Shown piece after piece: positions 14,815-22,037 of a stretch of DNA of 25,988 nt. The stretch's first letter is position 1. Each line of letters starts with the position of its first letter. A model generated the notes under the pieces. It was given only the letters and a program-made list of their open reading frames with translations, did no database searches and was not told where the DNA came from. The position numbers were made by a program, and so were the translations under genes. Source of the stretch: Devosiaceae bacterium (GTDB lineage: Bacteria > Pseudomonadota > Alphaproteobacteria > Rhizobiales > Devosiaceae); contig JAKISW010000039.1 of assembly GCA_021648375.1 (NCBI GenBank), positions 1 to 25,988 of the forward strand, written 5' to 3'.

Positions 14815-14818
14815 GTGA
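14765..14818 (+). CDS. Possible 17-codon leader peptide upstream of metC
   Basis: The ORF encodes MPVRCNMEQRQQFGASK and ends at a TGA that overlaps the metC GTG start as GTGA. AGGGG lies nine bases before its ATG at 14765; a second in-frame ATG is at 14783. The GTGA overlap is the form usually seen in translational coupling. It contains one Cys and an internal Met codon, so a sulfur amino-acid sensing role is imaginable but not shown. Very short ORFs occur by chance, so confidence is low. Confidence 0.3.
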   Translation: MPVRCNMEQRQQFGASK

Positions 14819-16020
14819 ACAAAAAACCTAATAATACAAGCGCAGGGCAATTAAGTGTAGAAACTTTGCTGACCCATGGAGGCCGTTGGCCTGAAGATCA
14901 GTTTGGAATTGTAAATACTCCGGTTTATCGAGCTTCAACAGTTTTGCATCCGAATTTGGACACTCTGGTAAATCACAATCAGCCCTATACATATGGACGC
15001 CGTGGCACCCCCTCGACGCGATCAGTGGAAGAGCTGATTACAAAACTGGAAAACGGGAAGGGAAGCAGGCTCACTTCCTCCGGCATATCGGCAATTTCAT
15101 GTGCATTGATGAGCGTTGTTAAAAACGGTGATGAAGTGCTGCTTGTTGATAGTGCTTATGCGCCTACGCGGCAATTCTGCGATGGTTATCTGGCTAAAAT
15201 GGGGGTTACGACAAAATATTTCGACCCCCGTATCGGCGCTGGCATTGCTGAACTGATAGGAAAAAATACCAGCGCAATAATGCTGGAAAGCCCCGCCTCG
15301 CACACGTTTGAGATTCAGGATCTTCCGGCAATTCGCAAAGCGTGTGGAGATAGAGACATCGCCATCATCGTTGATAATACGTGGGCGACCCCATTATATT
15401 ATCAGCCCCTGCAACTGGGGGCGGATATTTCTGTTCATGCGGGTACAAAAATGTTTGTGGGTCATTCAGACGCGATGTTTGGCACCATAACGGCCAACGC
15501 CAAATTTTTTCCCGCTATTGAACAAACCCATGGTTTGCTGGGCTTGTTTGCGGGGCCGGATGATTGTTATCTGGCGGCGCGGGGAATGCGAACTCTGGCA
15601 ATTCGCATGAAAGAGCATGAAAGCCGGGCACTTGAAGTAGCAAAATGGCTTGAGGGCCACGAATTAGTTGAGCGGGTGCTGCACCCTGCCCTGCCCTCTC
15701 ACCAGGACCATAAACTGTTTCAGCGTGATTTCAGCGGATCCGGTTCATTGTTCGGATTTTGCCTTCCAGTAGCTTCCACTCCGGGAGTGTCCACAAAGGC
15801 CTTGGCTGCTTTCATTGATCATATGAAGCTGTTCGGTATCGGATATTCCTGGGGAGGTTTTGAAAGCCTGATTTTGCCTTCATTGCTCGACAAAGCGCGG
15901 ACGGTTTCTCCCTGGCCAAAGGATAAGCGCTTAATCCGGCTGCATATCGGTTTTGAAGGAGTTCAGGATTTGATTGGTGATCTGGAAGCCGGGCTAAATC
16001 GCTATAAGAGTGCTTTGTAG
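14815..16020 (+). CDS. metC: Cystathionine beta-lyase
   Basis: A 401-residue PLP enzyme of the Cys/Met metabolism family. It cleaves cystathionine to homocysteine, pyruvate and ammonia in methionine synthesis. The PLP lysine is K212 in HAGTKMFVGHSD. Other family blocks are YGRRGTPSTRS (tetramer-partner PLP contacts), TSSGISAISCAL, VDNTWATPL and, near the C-terminus, GIGYSWGGFESL; the SWGG(F/Y)ES block favours MetC over cystathionine gamma-synthase. The start is GTG at 14815, because a TAA lies in frame directly before it; CGGGGC is the probable ribosome site. It is divergent from aapJ, an arrangement I recall next to aap in Rhizobium leguminosarum. It may be coupled to the short ORF overlapping its start. 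Confidence 0.92.
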   Translation: MNKKPNNTSAGQLSVETLLTHGGRWPEDQFGIVNTPVYRASTVLHPNLDTLVNHNQPYTYGRRGTPSTRSVEELITKLENGKGSRLTSSGISAISCALMSVVKNGDEVLLVDSAYAPTRQFCDGYLAKMGVTTKYFDPRIGAGIAELIGKNTSAIMLESPASHTFEIQDLPAIRKACGDRDIAIIVDNTWATPLYYQPLQLGADISVHAGTKMFVGHSDAMFGTITANAKFFPAIEQTHGLLGLFAGPDDCYLAARGMRTLAIRMKEHESRALEVAKWLEGHELVERVLHPALPSHQDHKLFQRDFSGSGSLFGFCLPVASTPGVSTKALAAFIDHMKLFGIGYSWGGFESLILPSLLDKARTVSPWPKDKRLIRLHIGFEGVQDLIGDLEAGLNRYKSAL

Positions 16021-16079
16021 CTGGATTAGATTTGAAACAAGCTGCTAGGGTTGTTGTTTACTCCCCTATGGTCAGGCCA

Positions 16080-16793
16080 CTAACCTTTCCACGTTAGATT
16101 GTGCACTATCTCACCTTGCTGATTTGTGGAAAATATCCATCCCCGGCGAAGCCAATAGTTTCTAACGGCGTAAGCGGCGATTATCCCCGTCAAAATTCCG
16201 GCAAAGACGTCAGTTGGAAAATGAACACCAATCATAATGCGTGATATTCCGCCAACCATAGCAACACTGAGCATAAACCAGCGCCATTTTGGCTGCAAGA
16301 ATATCACGCCCATGGCAAAAGCAAATATCACCGTGGTATGGCCCGATGGAATAGCTTGAAAAGTCCAGTCATTAAAAACCGGCTGAAAGCTGAAAAGACC
16401 ATATTCATCAAGCTGCATTGGACGGGCCCGACCGATCAGGCGTTTTAACAGGTTGGCAAACAGTCCCGGCACCGCAGTTACAAAGAATATGAATCCGCTT
16501 ACCTGTGCAACCACCTGTAAACGCCCATTAAAGCCAGAGAATTTTTTTGATTTTATCGCTAGGGGAGCAAAGATCATTGCCAATAAAGCGGGCAAAATTA
16601 TCCAGCTGGCTGAACCGATTTTTGTGACATATTGAAAAACAAAGCCCACTATGGGCGGCAGGGATGAAACCCAGCGGGTCACCGGCTCGTCAACAAACAA
16701 CAGGGATGAAAGTATCAGCAATGATATGGCAAGAAAACGAGGGATATAACCCGATCCCAACCCAAATGGCCATTTGCTTTTGGTGTTTATCAT
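16080..16793 (-). CDS. PAP2-family membrane phosphatase
   Basis: A 237-residue integral membrane protein with about six helices and the three acid-phosphatase motifs: KRLIGRARP at 117-125 (KxxxxxxRP), PSGHT at 149-153, and SRIMIGVHFPTD at 184-195 (SRxxxxxHxxxD). All catalytic residues, including both histidines, are present. Such proteins remove phosphates from lipids: undecaprenyl pyrophosphate, phosphatidylglycerophosphate or, in some rhizobia, lipid A (LpxE). The sequence alone does not decide among these. ATG at 16793 is the first start in frame. The gene converges with metC across 59 bases and has no cotranscribed neighbour. Confidence 0.87.
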   Translation of the reverse strand: MINTKSKWPFGLGSGYIPRFLAISLLILSSLLFVDEPVTRWVSSLPPIVGFVFQYVTKIGSASWIILPALLAMIFAPLAIKSKKFSGFNGRLQVVAQVSGFIFFVTAVPGLFANLLKRLIGRARPMQLDEYGLFSFQPVFNDWTFQAIPSGHTTVIFAFAMGVIFLQPKWRWFMLSVAMVGGISRIMIGVHFPTDVFAGILTGIIAAYAVRNYWLRRGWIFSTNQQGEIVHNLTWKG

Positions 16794-16990
16794 GTATCTA
16801 TTTCTGGATTTGAGAGTGACTTAAATTCACTTGGTAAAAATTAACTCAGGCAGGTCGTAGCAATTAACCCAAAATTGGCGCACATCACCCTGCCTCGTCA
16901 ACCATTGAACAAGCATTTTTTGCTCAGCCCCCAGTTTTTAATGATGTATTTGCTGGAACAAGTGACGCTGTTGGCAATTATGAAAGTAAA

Positions 16991-17018
16991 GCTCTTGGAT
17001 GAAAGCTCTTGGATGAAA
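16991..17018. repeat. Tandem 14-base direct repeat
   Basis: GCTCTTGGATGAAA occurs twice in a row (16991-17004, 17005-17018), followed by degenerate echoes (AAGCTCTTGCTCTTGG). It sits 56 bases upstream of tRNA-Pro and looks like a slippage product. Confidence 0.6.
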
Positions 17019-17074
17019 GTAAGCTCTTGCTCTTGGGAAAAAGAATGTGTATTGGCATCTCATTACATTGTGTC

Positions 17075-17151
17075 CGGGGCATAGCTCAGCCTGGTAGAGC
17101 ACTGGTTTTGGGAACCAGGGGTCGCATGTTCGAATCCTGCTGCCCCGACCA
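17075..17151 (+). tRNA. tRNA-Pro (anticodon TGG)
   Basis: A 77-base cloverleaf. The acceptor stem CGGGGCA/TGCCCCG is perfect. The D-arm has AGCTCAGCCTGGTAGAGC. The anticodon stem CTGGT/ACCAG encloses TTTGGGA with anticodon TGG. The T-arm carries GTTCGAATC. The 3' CCA is encoded at 17149-17151. Confidence 0.97.
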
Positions 17152-17183
17152 ATGTAATGATAGTTAAAACGGGGAGTGTGCTG

Positions 17184-17489
17184 TTGAGTGCTCTAATATT
17201 TCGCCCGGCAAGAAACGCCATGCAATCGGGCAAAGGCAAGTCTAACAATTGGGTACTTGTGCATGAGCCTGAGGGTTCGCGACAAATAGACCCGCTGATG
17301 GGCTATTCATCATCTTCAAACATGAACTCACAAATTCGGCTGACTTTTGATTCTCTTGAAGAAGCAAAAGAGTATGCTACCCGGCAGGGCCTAGCATATC
17401 GGGTTGAAGAGGGACATGATGCAACCTCAAAAATTTCCGTATACACAGACAATTTCAAGAACGGGCGCAAAACTCCCTGGACGCATTGA
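17184..17489 (+). CDS. NDUFS4-like accessory subunit of NADH dehydrogenase (complex I)
   Basis: A 101-residue protein of the ETC complex I subunit family (NDUFS4/AQDQ), an accessory subunit of NADH:ubiquinone oxidoreductase in alphaproteobacteria and mitochondria. Family blocks are IFRPARNAMQSGK, WVLVHEPEGSRQIDPLMGY, a serine run followed by QIRLTFDSLEEAKEYA, and a tail ending in TPWTH. A TTG start at 17184 is preferred: GGGGAG lies seven bases before it and the protein then begins MSALIFRPAR, as relatives do. An ATG at 17157 in the same frame would add nine residues, starting only six bases from the tRNA end. The nuo operon itself is not in the window; this gene is commonly unlinked, and it may be read through from the tRNA-Pro promoter. 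Confidence 0.88.
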   Translation: MSALIFRPARNAMQSGKGKSNNWVLVHEPEGSRQIDPLMGYSSSSNMNSQIRLTFDSLEEAKEYATRQGLAYRVEEGHDATSKISVYTDNFKNGRKTPWTH

Positions 17490-17628
17490 TAGAATCCGCA
17501 GCTTTCGTCAATAAAAGCCTGTGCTTTCATTAAATAACCCAGTGGTTACGACCACTTCTGTAAACATGCTTAAAGTTAGCCGTGCATTCAGGGTCGGTTC
17601 AGACTAGTATATATATGGATATACGGTC

Positions 17629-17664
17629 AGCAGGCCTGTTTTGTGGCCTGCTTCGACTTTTTTT
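17629..17664 (+). terminator. Hairpin plus T-run in the leader of the small exported protein
   Basis: AGCAGGCC (17629-17636) and GGCCTGCT (17645-17652) form a perfect 8-bp stem over TGTTTTGT, followed by TCGAC and seven T (17658-17664). It ends 22 bases before the ATG at 17687 and just before its ribosome site. It may terminate the upstream NDUFS4-like transcript or act as an attenuator for the gene after it. Confidence 0.6.
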
Positions 17665-17686
17665 AACGATTTGGAAGGGGCTAAAT

Positions 17687-18100
17687 ATGCCTAAATCTTT
17701 TGTTTCAAAATCAATCCTAGCCGTAACTGCTATTTCTGCTTTGCTTTTTTCTTCTGGAAGCGCCTTTGCTTCCTGCGCCAATACCGAATGGGCAAATGTA
17801 AACCCTGGCCACCCCCTGCCCACCATAACCGCTCGTCTTTGCGATCAGGATATGTCACTGAATGTGATTGGCGCTGCCCCTGACGGCAATGTTTTTGACT
17901 TTGGCTGGTCACCAGCGGTTCAGGTTACCCCTGACAGCTACACATCATCATTTACCGATGCCAATGCAAGTAATGATATTTTGATGGAGATTGATCGGGA
18001 CGCAAATACCATGCGCCTGACAATCGATACAAAATTAAATGGCGATTCAAATGTCACCCAATGGTTTGCTGATTATACGCTGGCCTCAGAATACGACTAA
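17687..18100 (+). CDS. Small exported protein of unknown function
   Basis: A 137-residue protein of no family I recognise. ATG 17687 is chosen because GGAAGGGG lies six bases before it and a clear signal peptide follows (SKSILAVTAISALLFSSGSA), with cleavage near AFA-S. The mature part, about 110 residues, is acidic, has two cysteines (SCANTE, RLCDQD; one possible disulfide), and appears rich in beta strands: ITARLCDQDMSLNVIGAAP, FDFGWSPAVQVTP and TMRLTIDTKLNG. It contains no catalytic motif I know. It stands alone between the hairpin leader and a strong terminator, so it is probably a single-gene unit. Confidence 0.75.
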   Translation: MPKSFVSKSILAVTAISALLFSSGSAFASCANTEWANVNPGHPLPTITARLCDQDMSLNVIGAAPDGNVFDFGWSPAVQVTPDSYTSSFTDANASNDILMEIDRDANTMRLTIDTKLNGDSNVTQWFADYTLASEYD

Positions 18101-18120
18101 AGGCACAAATATTTAAAAAA

Positions 18121-18156
18121 ACCCCGGTCATGCGATGATGCTGACCGGGGTTTTTC
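18121..18156. terminator. Strong terminator after the small exported protein
   Basis: ACCCCGGTCA (18121-18130) and TGACCGGGGT (18142-18151) pair perfectly over an 11-base loop. A-rich DNA lies before and TTTTT after the stem, so it could also work in the reverse direction. It begins 20 bases past the stop codon. Confidence 0.92.
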
Positions 18157-18170
18157 ATTTTTATTACTAA

Positions 18171-18268
18171 AGCGTGTCGCGTTTCATTAGAGCCGCTCCA
18201 ACGCTTTATCTCTTTGTTTTCGCATATCTTTTATCCCAAAACCGGTTCCCGCTTTTGGGAGACACGCT
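18171..18268. repeat. Rhizobial-type palindromic intergenic repeat, copy B
   Basis: Bounded by AGCGTGTC (18171-18178) and GACACGCT (18261-18268), 98 bases in all. Inside are the CTTTGTTTTCGCAT spacer and a stem TCCCAAAA…TTTTGGGA around the ACCGGTTCCCGC core. This layout is typical of palindromic repeats scattered in Rhizobiales. Copy A at 9956-10054 has almost the same length and shares the CTTTGTTTT and ACCGG cores, though the arms differ. Confidence 0.68.
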
Positions 18269-18412
18269 GTAGGGTCCTGCCCCTAAACTTTTACAATCCC
18301 GCAATATTTTCAAATTCGCGTTTGACAGAGCGCCACTTTCGGTCCAAATCCTGCCTCTAAGATATTTTTGCCTGTTACGTTCAAATATTTTTGGCAAAAA
18401 ACAATATCAAAC

Positions 18413-18489
<77 letters not shown>

Positions 18490-18554
18490 GTTTTTCGAGC
18501 GTCTATTGAGAATCAATAATTCTGTTTGGCTGCAAAAACAGGTAGAGTTGATAT

Positions 18555-19187
18555 TTAATCGTGGGGTACTTCAGTCACACCGTCCTTTGGCATAAGAACA
18601 ACTCTGGTGCCTATGGGAACCCTGTCATAAAGGTCGATAATCTGATCATTGATGAGGCGGGAGCAGCCATTTGATACTGCTCCTCCGATTGTGCGCGGAT
18701 TATTTGTGCCATGGAGGCGCAAAAGTGAGTCACGATTATTGCTCGTGTAAAGATAAAGCGCTCGTGCGCCTAAAGGATTGTCCAATCCCCCTTCCATGCC
18801 ATCCTTAAAGGGAAGGTACAATTCGGGCTCTCGCTTGATCATGGCCTGGGTTGGTGTCCAGCGGGGCCATTCTTTTTTTGCGGCAACATGAAATTCACCT
18901 GAGTGATAAAGGTTATCCCTGCCAACCCCAGTTGCATAACGCAGCGCTCTATTATCTGGCATCGTCCAATAAAGATAAAACAGGTTTGGGTCCACGTAAA
19001 TTTCCCATGGTTTAATTTCTTCCTTAATTTCAACTATTCGTGGCATAAGGCTTTGAGGAAGATCATAATCTGGAATAGCGGCGTCTTTTTCCGCAGTAGT
19101 TTGTGCGGCGAATGACATAGTTGTGGAGCTCAAACCCAATGCTCCAGCAGCTAGACTGGTTTGTACAAAGCGACGCCGTTTCAACAT
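18555..19187 (-). CDS. L,D-transpeptidase (YkuD family), Tat-type signal
   Basis: A 210-residue periplasmic enzyme that would make 3-3 peptidoglycan cross-links or attach proteins to the wall. The YkuD active-site motif is H159-G-T-N-N-P followed by SNGCSRL with C175 and R177. The N-terminus has a twin-arginine-like RRRFVQ (4-9), a hydrophobic SLAAGALGLS stretch and likely cleavage after SFA. The region from 66 to 130 (EIYVDPNLFYLYW, GRDNLYHSGEFHV) matches the ErfK/YbiS-type domain start. Length is normal for short rhizobial members. ATG 19187 starts the protein; it is monocistronic and converges with tRNA-Arg. I cannot tell which stem peptides it prefers. Confidence 0.9.
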   Translation of the reverse strand: MLKRRRFVQTSLAAGALGLSSTTMSFAAQTTAEKDAAIPDYDLPQSLMPRIVEIKEEIKPWEIYVDPNLFYLYWTMPDNRALRYATGVGRDNLYHSGEFHVAAKKEWPRWTPTQAMIKREPELYLPFKDGMEGGLDNPLGARALYLYTSNNRDSLLRLHGTNNPRTIGGAVSNGCSRLINDQIIDLYDRVPIGTRVVLMPKDGVTEVPHD

Positions 19188-19355
19188 GGAAATATCCCTT
19201 TTTAATAAAAGTCGGCATTATCTGAATTATTGTTTTTCCCGTGCTAATATTTTGCTGAGGAAATTGCCAGTAAAATTTTACTTATTTGTGTTTTTTCACA
19301 AGTCTGTCACAAGGTTAAGTGCACTATGTCTCAATAAATTCACCTGTTTCAAAAC

Positions 19356-19383
19356 AAAAAACCCCGCCAGTTTCCCGACGGGG
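19356..19383 (-). terminator. Terminator of the TRAP operon
   Basis: On the minus strand CCCCG and CGGGG (19383-19379 with 19366-19362) pair around GTC-rich DNA and are followed by six T (19361-19356). It lies about 30 bases past the dctM stop. Confidence 0.82.
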
Positions 19384-19409
19384 TAATTTTTATCGATTCA
19401 TGTTCATTG

Positions 19410-20735
19410 TCAGCCATAAACTATGCTTGGCAGCCACAATATCAATTGCGGGAATACCATCAGCAGGATCAGACCAGTCAGCTGAATTGCCAAAAACGGC
19501 AATGCTGACTTGAAAATGTCCGACATCGGGATCGACTTGGGCGCCACTCCTCTCAAATAGAACAGTGCATAACCAAAGGGCGGCGATAGGAAACTCATCT
19601 GCATATTCACCAGATAAAGCACCCCGAACCACAATGGGTCAAAACCCAAATCCTTGATAATCGGCACAAAAATCGGCACGGCAAGCAACAAAATGCCAAC
19701 CCAGTCAAGGAACATGCCCAAAACAATCAGAATGATCATCATCAGGATCAAAATGCCCCAGCGATCCAGACCGGTTGCAGCAAGTGCTCCCGTTACGAAT
19801 TGTTGACCACCTTCAAGCACATAAAGACCCACAAATATGGTGGCACCAAACATAATCCAGATCACCATGGAAGAGGCCTTAAGCGTAGTGATGCAGGCTT
19901 CGCGCACTGTGCGCCAATCAAGCTGACCATGCAAAGCGGCCACGATAAATGAACCAAATGTGCCAATACCTGCGGCTTCCACCGGCGTTGCCGCCCCTGA
20001 AAACAATGCGGCAAACACCACAATGATCAAAGTAATCGGCGCGGTCATTTTTCCCATTAAACGGAATTTTTCACGAACCGAAATGCGTTCTTCGATGGGA
20101 ATTGGCGGGCCAAGTTTGGGATTAATATAGGAGCGAACAGTCACATAAAGGATATACATGCTTGAAAGCATCAGGCCGGGAATAACGGCACCGATAAACA
20201 ATTCTCCCACCGATTGATCGGCAACAACCGCATAGATAATCGCCAGAATTGATGGCGGGATAAGAATGCCCAACGTTCCACCGGCCATAATTGAGCCCAT
20301 GGCAATTTTGGTGTCATATTTACGCGCCAACATGGCAGGCAAGGCAATGATGCCCATGGTGACAACCGCTGCACCAACCACTCCGACCATAGCGGCCAAA
20401 ATCGTTGAAGCTATAATGGTCGCAGAGGCAAGACCGCCCTTTAGACCACCAAGCAGTTTATAAATCACCGAGAACATATCATTGATAATTCCCGCTCTCT
20501 CAAGCATGGCCGCCATAAATATAAACAGGGGAATTGCCGAGAGCTGATAGTCGGTCATCAACGGAAAAATACGCGATGGAACGATATTTAACGTATCCAT
20601 ATCGCCAAGGATGAACAGGAAGACAATAGCCAACCCGCCCGTTACGAAGGCTAACGGCAAACCCGCCATGAGCAGCACCAAAAGGGAGCCGAACATCATA
20701 AGGGTCAACCAGCCTATTTCAATTTCAAGACCCAT
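19410..20735 (-). CDS. dctM: TRAP transporter large permease (DctM)
   Basis: A 441-residue inner-membrane protein with about 12 helices, the sodium-coupled translocating subunit of a TRAP importer. Recognisable blocks are the N-terminal LLVLLMAGLPLAFVTGGLA, then SAIPLFIFMAAML, GGTLGILIPPSI (the conserved GGTLGxxIPPS motif), TPVEAAGIG, and a C-terminal LVNMQMSFLSPPFGYALFYL. Start ATG 20735 is preferred: GGAGG lies six bases before it, and it sits one base past the dctQ stop, implying translational coupling. It is the last gene of the operon and a clear terminator follows. Substrate is set by the DctP partner. Confidence 0.95.
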   Translation of the reverse strand: MGLEIEIGWLTLMMFGSLLVLLMAGLPLAFVTGGLAIVFLFILGDMDTLNIVPSRIFPLMTDYQLSAIPLFIFMAAMLERAGIINDMFSVIYKLLGGLKGGLASATIIASTILAAMVGVVGAAVVTMGIIALPAMLARKYDTKIAMGSIMAGGTLGILIPPSILAIIYAVVADQSVGELFIGAVIPGLMLSSMYILYVTVRSYINPKLGPPIPIEERISVREKFRLMGKMTAPITLIIVVFAALFSGAATPVEAAGIGTFGSFIVAALHGQLDWRTVREACITTLKASSMVIWIMFGATIFVGLYVLEGGQQFVTGALAATGLDRWGILILMMIILIVLGMFLDWVGILLLAVPIFVPIIKDLGFDPLWFGVLYLVNMQMSFLSPPFGYALFYLRGVAPKSIPMSDIFKSALPFLAIQLTGLILLMVFPQLILWLPSIVYG

Positions 20736-20736
20736 T

Positions 20737-21945
20737 TCAAGCCTCCTGCTTTGGCGCAATTATCAGCGCTATATCTTTGGAAACCTGAGATAATCCCTGC
20801 AAAAACAACAGAACGCCGCCAAGTACAATCACCAGTTTCACCGGCCAGTACTGAATTCCCCATTCGGTGAAGCTGACCTCGCCCTGCCGCACTGAATCCA
20901 TGGCAAATATCCAGCCGGTCCAGATCAGCGTACCAGCGAAAATAAAGAAAAATACCGAGGTCAACAGGTCAGTTATTGCTTTGCCGCGAGGAGAAAAGTT
21001 GGCGTAAAATATATCAACTCTTACATGACTTTCTGAAAGCAAGGCATAGGATCCGGCAATCAGATATTGCATGCCAAACATCAAAAACATGCCCTCATGG
21101 GCCCAGTTTGTCGGAGAGTTAAATACATAGCGCACGATGACTTCGTAATAATATACGAACACCGCAATCACCGACCAAAGCGCAACAAATTCACCCGTAA
21201 ACAATGAAATCCTGTCAATTATTCCCGCCCAGCCCTTGCCGACAAATTGCGCATCGTCAGGTAGAATTTCACGCTCGACCTTACCATCCGGCTTGGCTTT
21301 TAGGATTTTTCTGGCACGTTTGAGCATTGAGGGCATCAAAACCAGATCAAGAGCCATAAAAGCTAAAATGCCAATCAAGGCCCCAAAAGCCACGTTTGAC
21401 CAGAACTCACGATTTTTTGTCGCCTGCTCAACTATGGGTCCCAAACCAACTTTTTCGAGAACCATATCGGCCAGCTTGGTTTTTGCACCTTCAATGCGAT
21501 CAGTTTGGCGATCAATGGTTCTTTGCAAGCGATCACGTCTTGACTGATCTTCTTGGGCAGTACCGATTTCAACCAGTTTGCTTGTGGCCTCTTCCAGCTC
21601 AAGCGTCGCCTTATCCAACGTGCGATTGGTGCGCTCGGTACTGGAAGCAATGGCGATAATTGAGCCATTTGCATTCGAAAATTCCACCCGGGCTTCACGC
21701 TCCATAGAGGATGCGAAAAGAATTATTGCAAACAGGGGCCAATATAGCAGTCCCCATCTGCTTTTTAGATACAGGCGATGGAAACCAAAGAACCCGCCAA
21801 CTACCCAAATAAAATAAGCGATCCCTAAAGAACGAGAACCGGGTTCGGGCTGTTTCTGCCTGGATAAATACATGGCAATAAGGGGGAAAACTACAATTCC
21901 CGCCCAATATAGCCAGTGTGGTAAAACGAAACCGATATTTGGCAT
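20737..21945 (-). CDS. dctQ: TM2 domain / coiled coil / DctQ fusion: TRAP small permease
   Basis: A 402-residue protein, over twice the usual 160-200 of a DctQ. Residues 1-80 have about three hydrophobic segments and a TM2-like motif GFFGFHRLYL (51-60). Residues 100-165 look like a charged coiled coil (TERTNRTLDKATLELEEA, RDRLQRTIDRQTDRIEG). A helix at about 184-204 and a basic stretch lead to a complete DctQ domain at about 240-395, with TNWAHEGMFLMFGMQYLIAG and SHVRVDIFYANFSPRGKA. The added part may anchor or sense; its role is unknown to me. ATG 21945 follows GGGAGG by six bases. It is between dctP and dctM in one operon, so it is surely the small permease of this system. Confidence 0.88.
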   Translation of the reverse strand: MPNIGFVLPHWLYWAGIVVFPLIAMYLSRQKQPEPGSRSLGIAYFIWVVGGFFGFHRLYLKSRWGLLYWPLFAIILFASSMEREARVEFSNANGSIIAIASSTERTNRTLDKATLELEEATSKLVEIGTAQEDQSRRDRLQRTIDRQTDRIEGAKTKLADMVLEKVGLGPIVEQATKNREFWSNVAFGALIGILAFMALDLVLMPSMLKRARKILKAKPDGKVEREILPDDAQFVGKGWAGIIDRISLFTGEFVALWSVIAVFVYYYEVIVRYVFNSPTNWAHEGMFLMFGMQYLIAGSYALLSESHVRVDIFYANFSPRGKAITDLLTSVFFFIFAGTLIWTGWIFAMDSVRQGEVSFTEWGIQYWPVKLVIVLGGVLLFLQGLSQVSKDIALIIAPKQEA

Positions 21946-21963
21946 CGCAACCCTCCCTTCGTG

Positions 21964-22023
21964 GCCGGATTTCCGGCTTTGAAAATTGAAATTAATTGCC
22001 GCCCGACTTAAAAACCGGGCGGC
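21964..22023 (-). terminator. Intercistronic hairpins between dctP and dctQ
   Basis: GCCGCCCG (21998-22005) pairs perfectly with CGGGCGGC (22016-22023) over a ten-base loop, about 15 bases after the dctP stop. A second small dyad GCCGGA-TT-TCCGGC (21964-21977) is closer to dctQ. Without a strong T-run these probably give partial termination or protect the dctP message. Confidence 0.65.
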
Positions 22024-22037
22024 GGATTGGTTTGAAA

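Noticed and set aside
16991..17018. CRISPR-like array
   Set aside because: Only two adjacent 14-base copies with no spacers and no cas genes.
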